From Flavobacterium johnsoniae UW101 (GTDB lineage: Bacteria > Bacteroidota > Bacteroidia > Flavobacteriales > Flavobacteriaceae), in NCBI RefSeq assembly GCF_000016645.1, contig NC_009441.1:5270001-5334000 (forward strand): 64,000 nucleotides of DNA, read 5' to 3'. Below are positions 63,351 to 64,000 of this stretch, one piece after another; position 1 is the first letter of the stretch; every line of letters begins with the position of its first letter. Position numbers and translations under genes: made by a program. The notes below the pieces were generated by a model. It ran no database searches. It saw only the letters and a list, made by a program, of their open reading frames with translations, and was not told the origin of the DNA.

Positions 63351-64000
63351 ATGAGAATTGCAATAATATCGGATATACATGCGAACTTCCCCGCATTGGA
63401 GCAGACCTTAAAAAGTATTGAAGAGCAGAATATTGATGCTGTTTACTGCTTAGGAGATTTAGTAGGCTACAATTTATGCCCCAATGCCGTGATCAATGAG
63501 ATCCGTAAAAAGCATATCCCTACCCTTGCAGGAAATCACGATGTCAAGGCTGTCGAGATACACAATGACGGTTCAAATGACATTGAAAGCTATGCATATC
63601 AGATTGTGGGCAAAGAGCAGATAAAATATCTTTCTGCTCTTCCTGCCCATATTAAACTTGAATATCAGACGGCTAACAAACTTATAAAAATTTTGATGGT
63701 CCATGGGAGTCCTTACAGCAACAAGGAATATTTGCTTGAGGATAAAAACGAAAAAGATTTCACTAACATCTTTCTTGATTCCAATACAGACATTCTTATC
63801 TGCGGACATTCTCATTTACCTTATCATCGCATATTGGAAAATCCTAATAAAAAAGGCAGTTATTTTCATGCCATTAATGCAGGGTCGGTTGGAAAACCAA
63901 AAGATAGAAATCCAGACTGCTGTTATGCAGTAATCACCATTGAAAAAAGCAGTAATCTTTCCAAAAAAGACGGCATTAAAGTAGAATTCATAAGAGTACC
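63351..64000 (+). CDS. Metallophosphoesterase, 3' end missing
   Basis: 216 codons to the window edge. The metal motifs are in order: SDIHANFPAL (about 6-15), YCLGDLVGYNL (about 34), LAGNHDVKAVE (about 60), MVHGSPYSNKEY (about 119) and ICGHSHLPYH (about 153). This is the calcineurin-like phosphoesterase fold of the YfcE/ MJ0936 kind. It starts 6 bp after acr3 and is probably co-transcribed. The substrate in an arsenic operon is unknown. Confidence 0.88.
   Translation, partial: MRIAIISDIHANFPALEQTLKSIEEQNIDAVYCLGDLVGYNLCPNAVINEIRKKHIPTLAGNHDVKAVEIHNDGSNDIESYAYQIVGKEQIKYLSALPAHIKLEYQTANKLIKILMVHGSPYSNKEYLLEDKNEKDFTNIFLDSNTDILICGHSHLPYHRILENPNKKGSYFHAINAGSVGKPKDRNPDCCYAVITIEKSSNLSKKDGIKVEFIRV

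Noticed and set aside
1..64000. CRISPR array, tRNA or rRNA genes
   Set aside because: No regularly spaced direct repeats and no cloverleaf or rRNA-like sequence were noticed; this was a reading by eye, not a model search.

Overview
The window is from a member of the Bacteroidota, most likely a Flavobacterium or close relative. Evidence: a SusC/SusD pair, Bacteroidota-type promoters (TTG, about 20 bp, TAnnTTTG), a PcfK/PcfJ-RadC mobilization block, DUF6520, DUF6428 and DUF6965 small families, and low GC in the accessory stretches. No rRNA, tRNA or CRISPR array was seen.

Region 1 (1-5.6 kb) is AT-rich and holds orphan genes of unknown function. They sit between long imperfect palindromes, and two gene units are bounded by their own matching inverted ends. 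This looks like a gene-cassette array without a visible recombinase. A truncated DUF6602 gene, an XRE regulator with a palindromic operator and a long inverted repeat are also here.

Region 2 (5.6-15.2 kb) is an outer-membrane uptake locus: a leader with a 20-bp perfect palindrome and a hairpin, susC, susD and a periplasmic S9 peptidase. Convergent to it are a small four-cysteine DUF6520 secreted protein and a MauE/DoxX-type membrane protein.

Region 3 (15.4-24.0 kb) is a mobilization module: a candidate oriT, a MobC-like accessory protein, an HxHxxH relaxase, a TraG-like coupling ATPase, SSB, PcfK, PcfJ and a RadC-like protein. No integrase lies in the window.

Region 4 (24.0-36.5 kb) is a defence island. 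It has an AbiE pair (antitoxin intact, toxin broken by a stop and a frameshift, two copies of a palindromic operator) and a complete EcoR124-like type I restriction system with an ATPase between hsdS and hsdR. HsdS carries four ELTA repeats. A small P-loop-like protein, a DUF5655-type putative nuclease and a chimeric gene follow. The chimera joins an AbiC-like membrane protein in frame to the ATPase end of a histidine kinase, and marks an illegitimate junction with the core genome. A decayed IS6-like element follows.

Region 5 (37.6-60 kb) is richer in transport and stress genes: a ClC channel, an aspartoacylase-like enzyme, a DUF389 protein, NhaA, an RND tripartite efflux operon, an SDR plus AraC pair, a CPA2 antiporter, Hsp20, a WG-repeat protein and ChrA. 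A beta-carbonic anhydrase and a DoxX gene are multiply broken.

Region 6 (60.2-64 kb) is an arsenic operon: arsR, an ArsN-like acetyltransferase, DUF6428, an ArsC-type reductase, an Acr3 efflux pump and a metallophosphoesterase that runs off the end.

Several genes carry single-base indels in short homopolymers. Either the assembly has residual indels or genes are decaying. The intact 3-kb genes argue against a high error rate.
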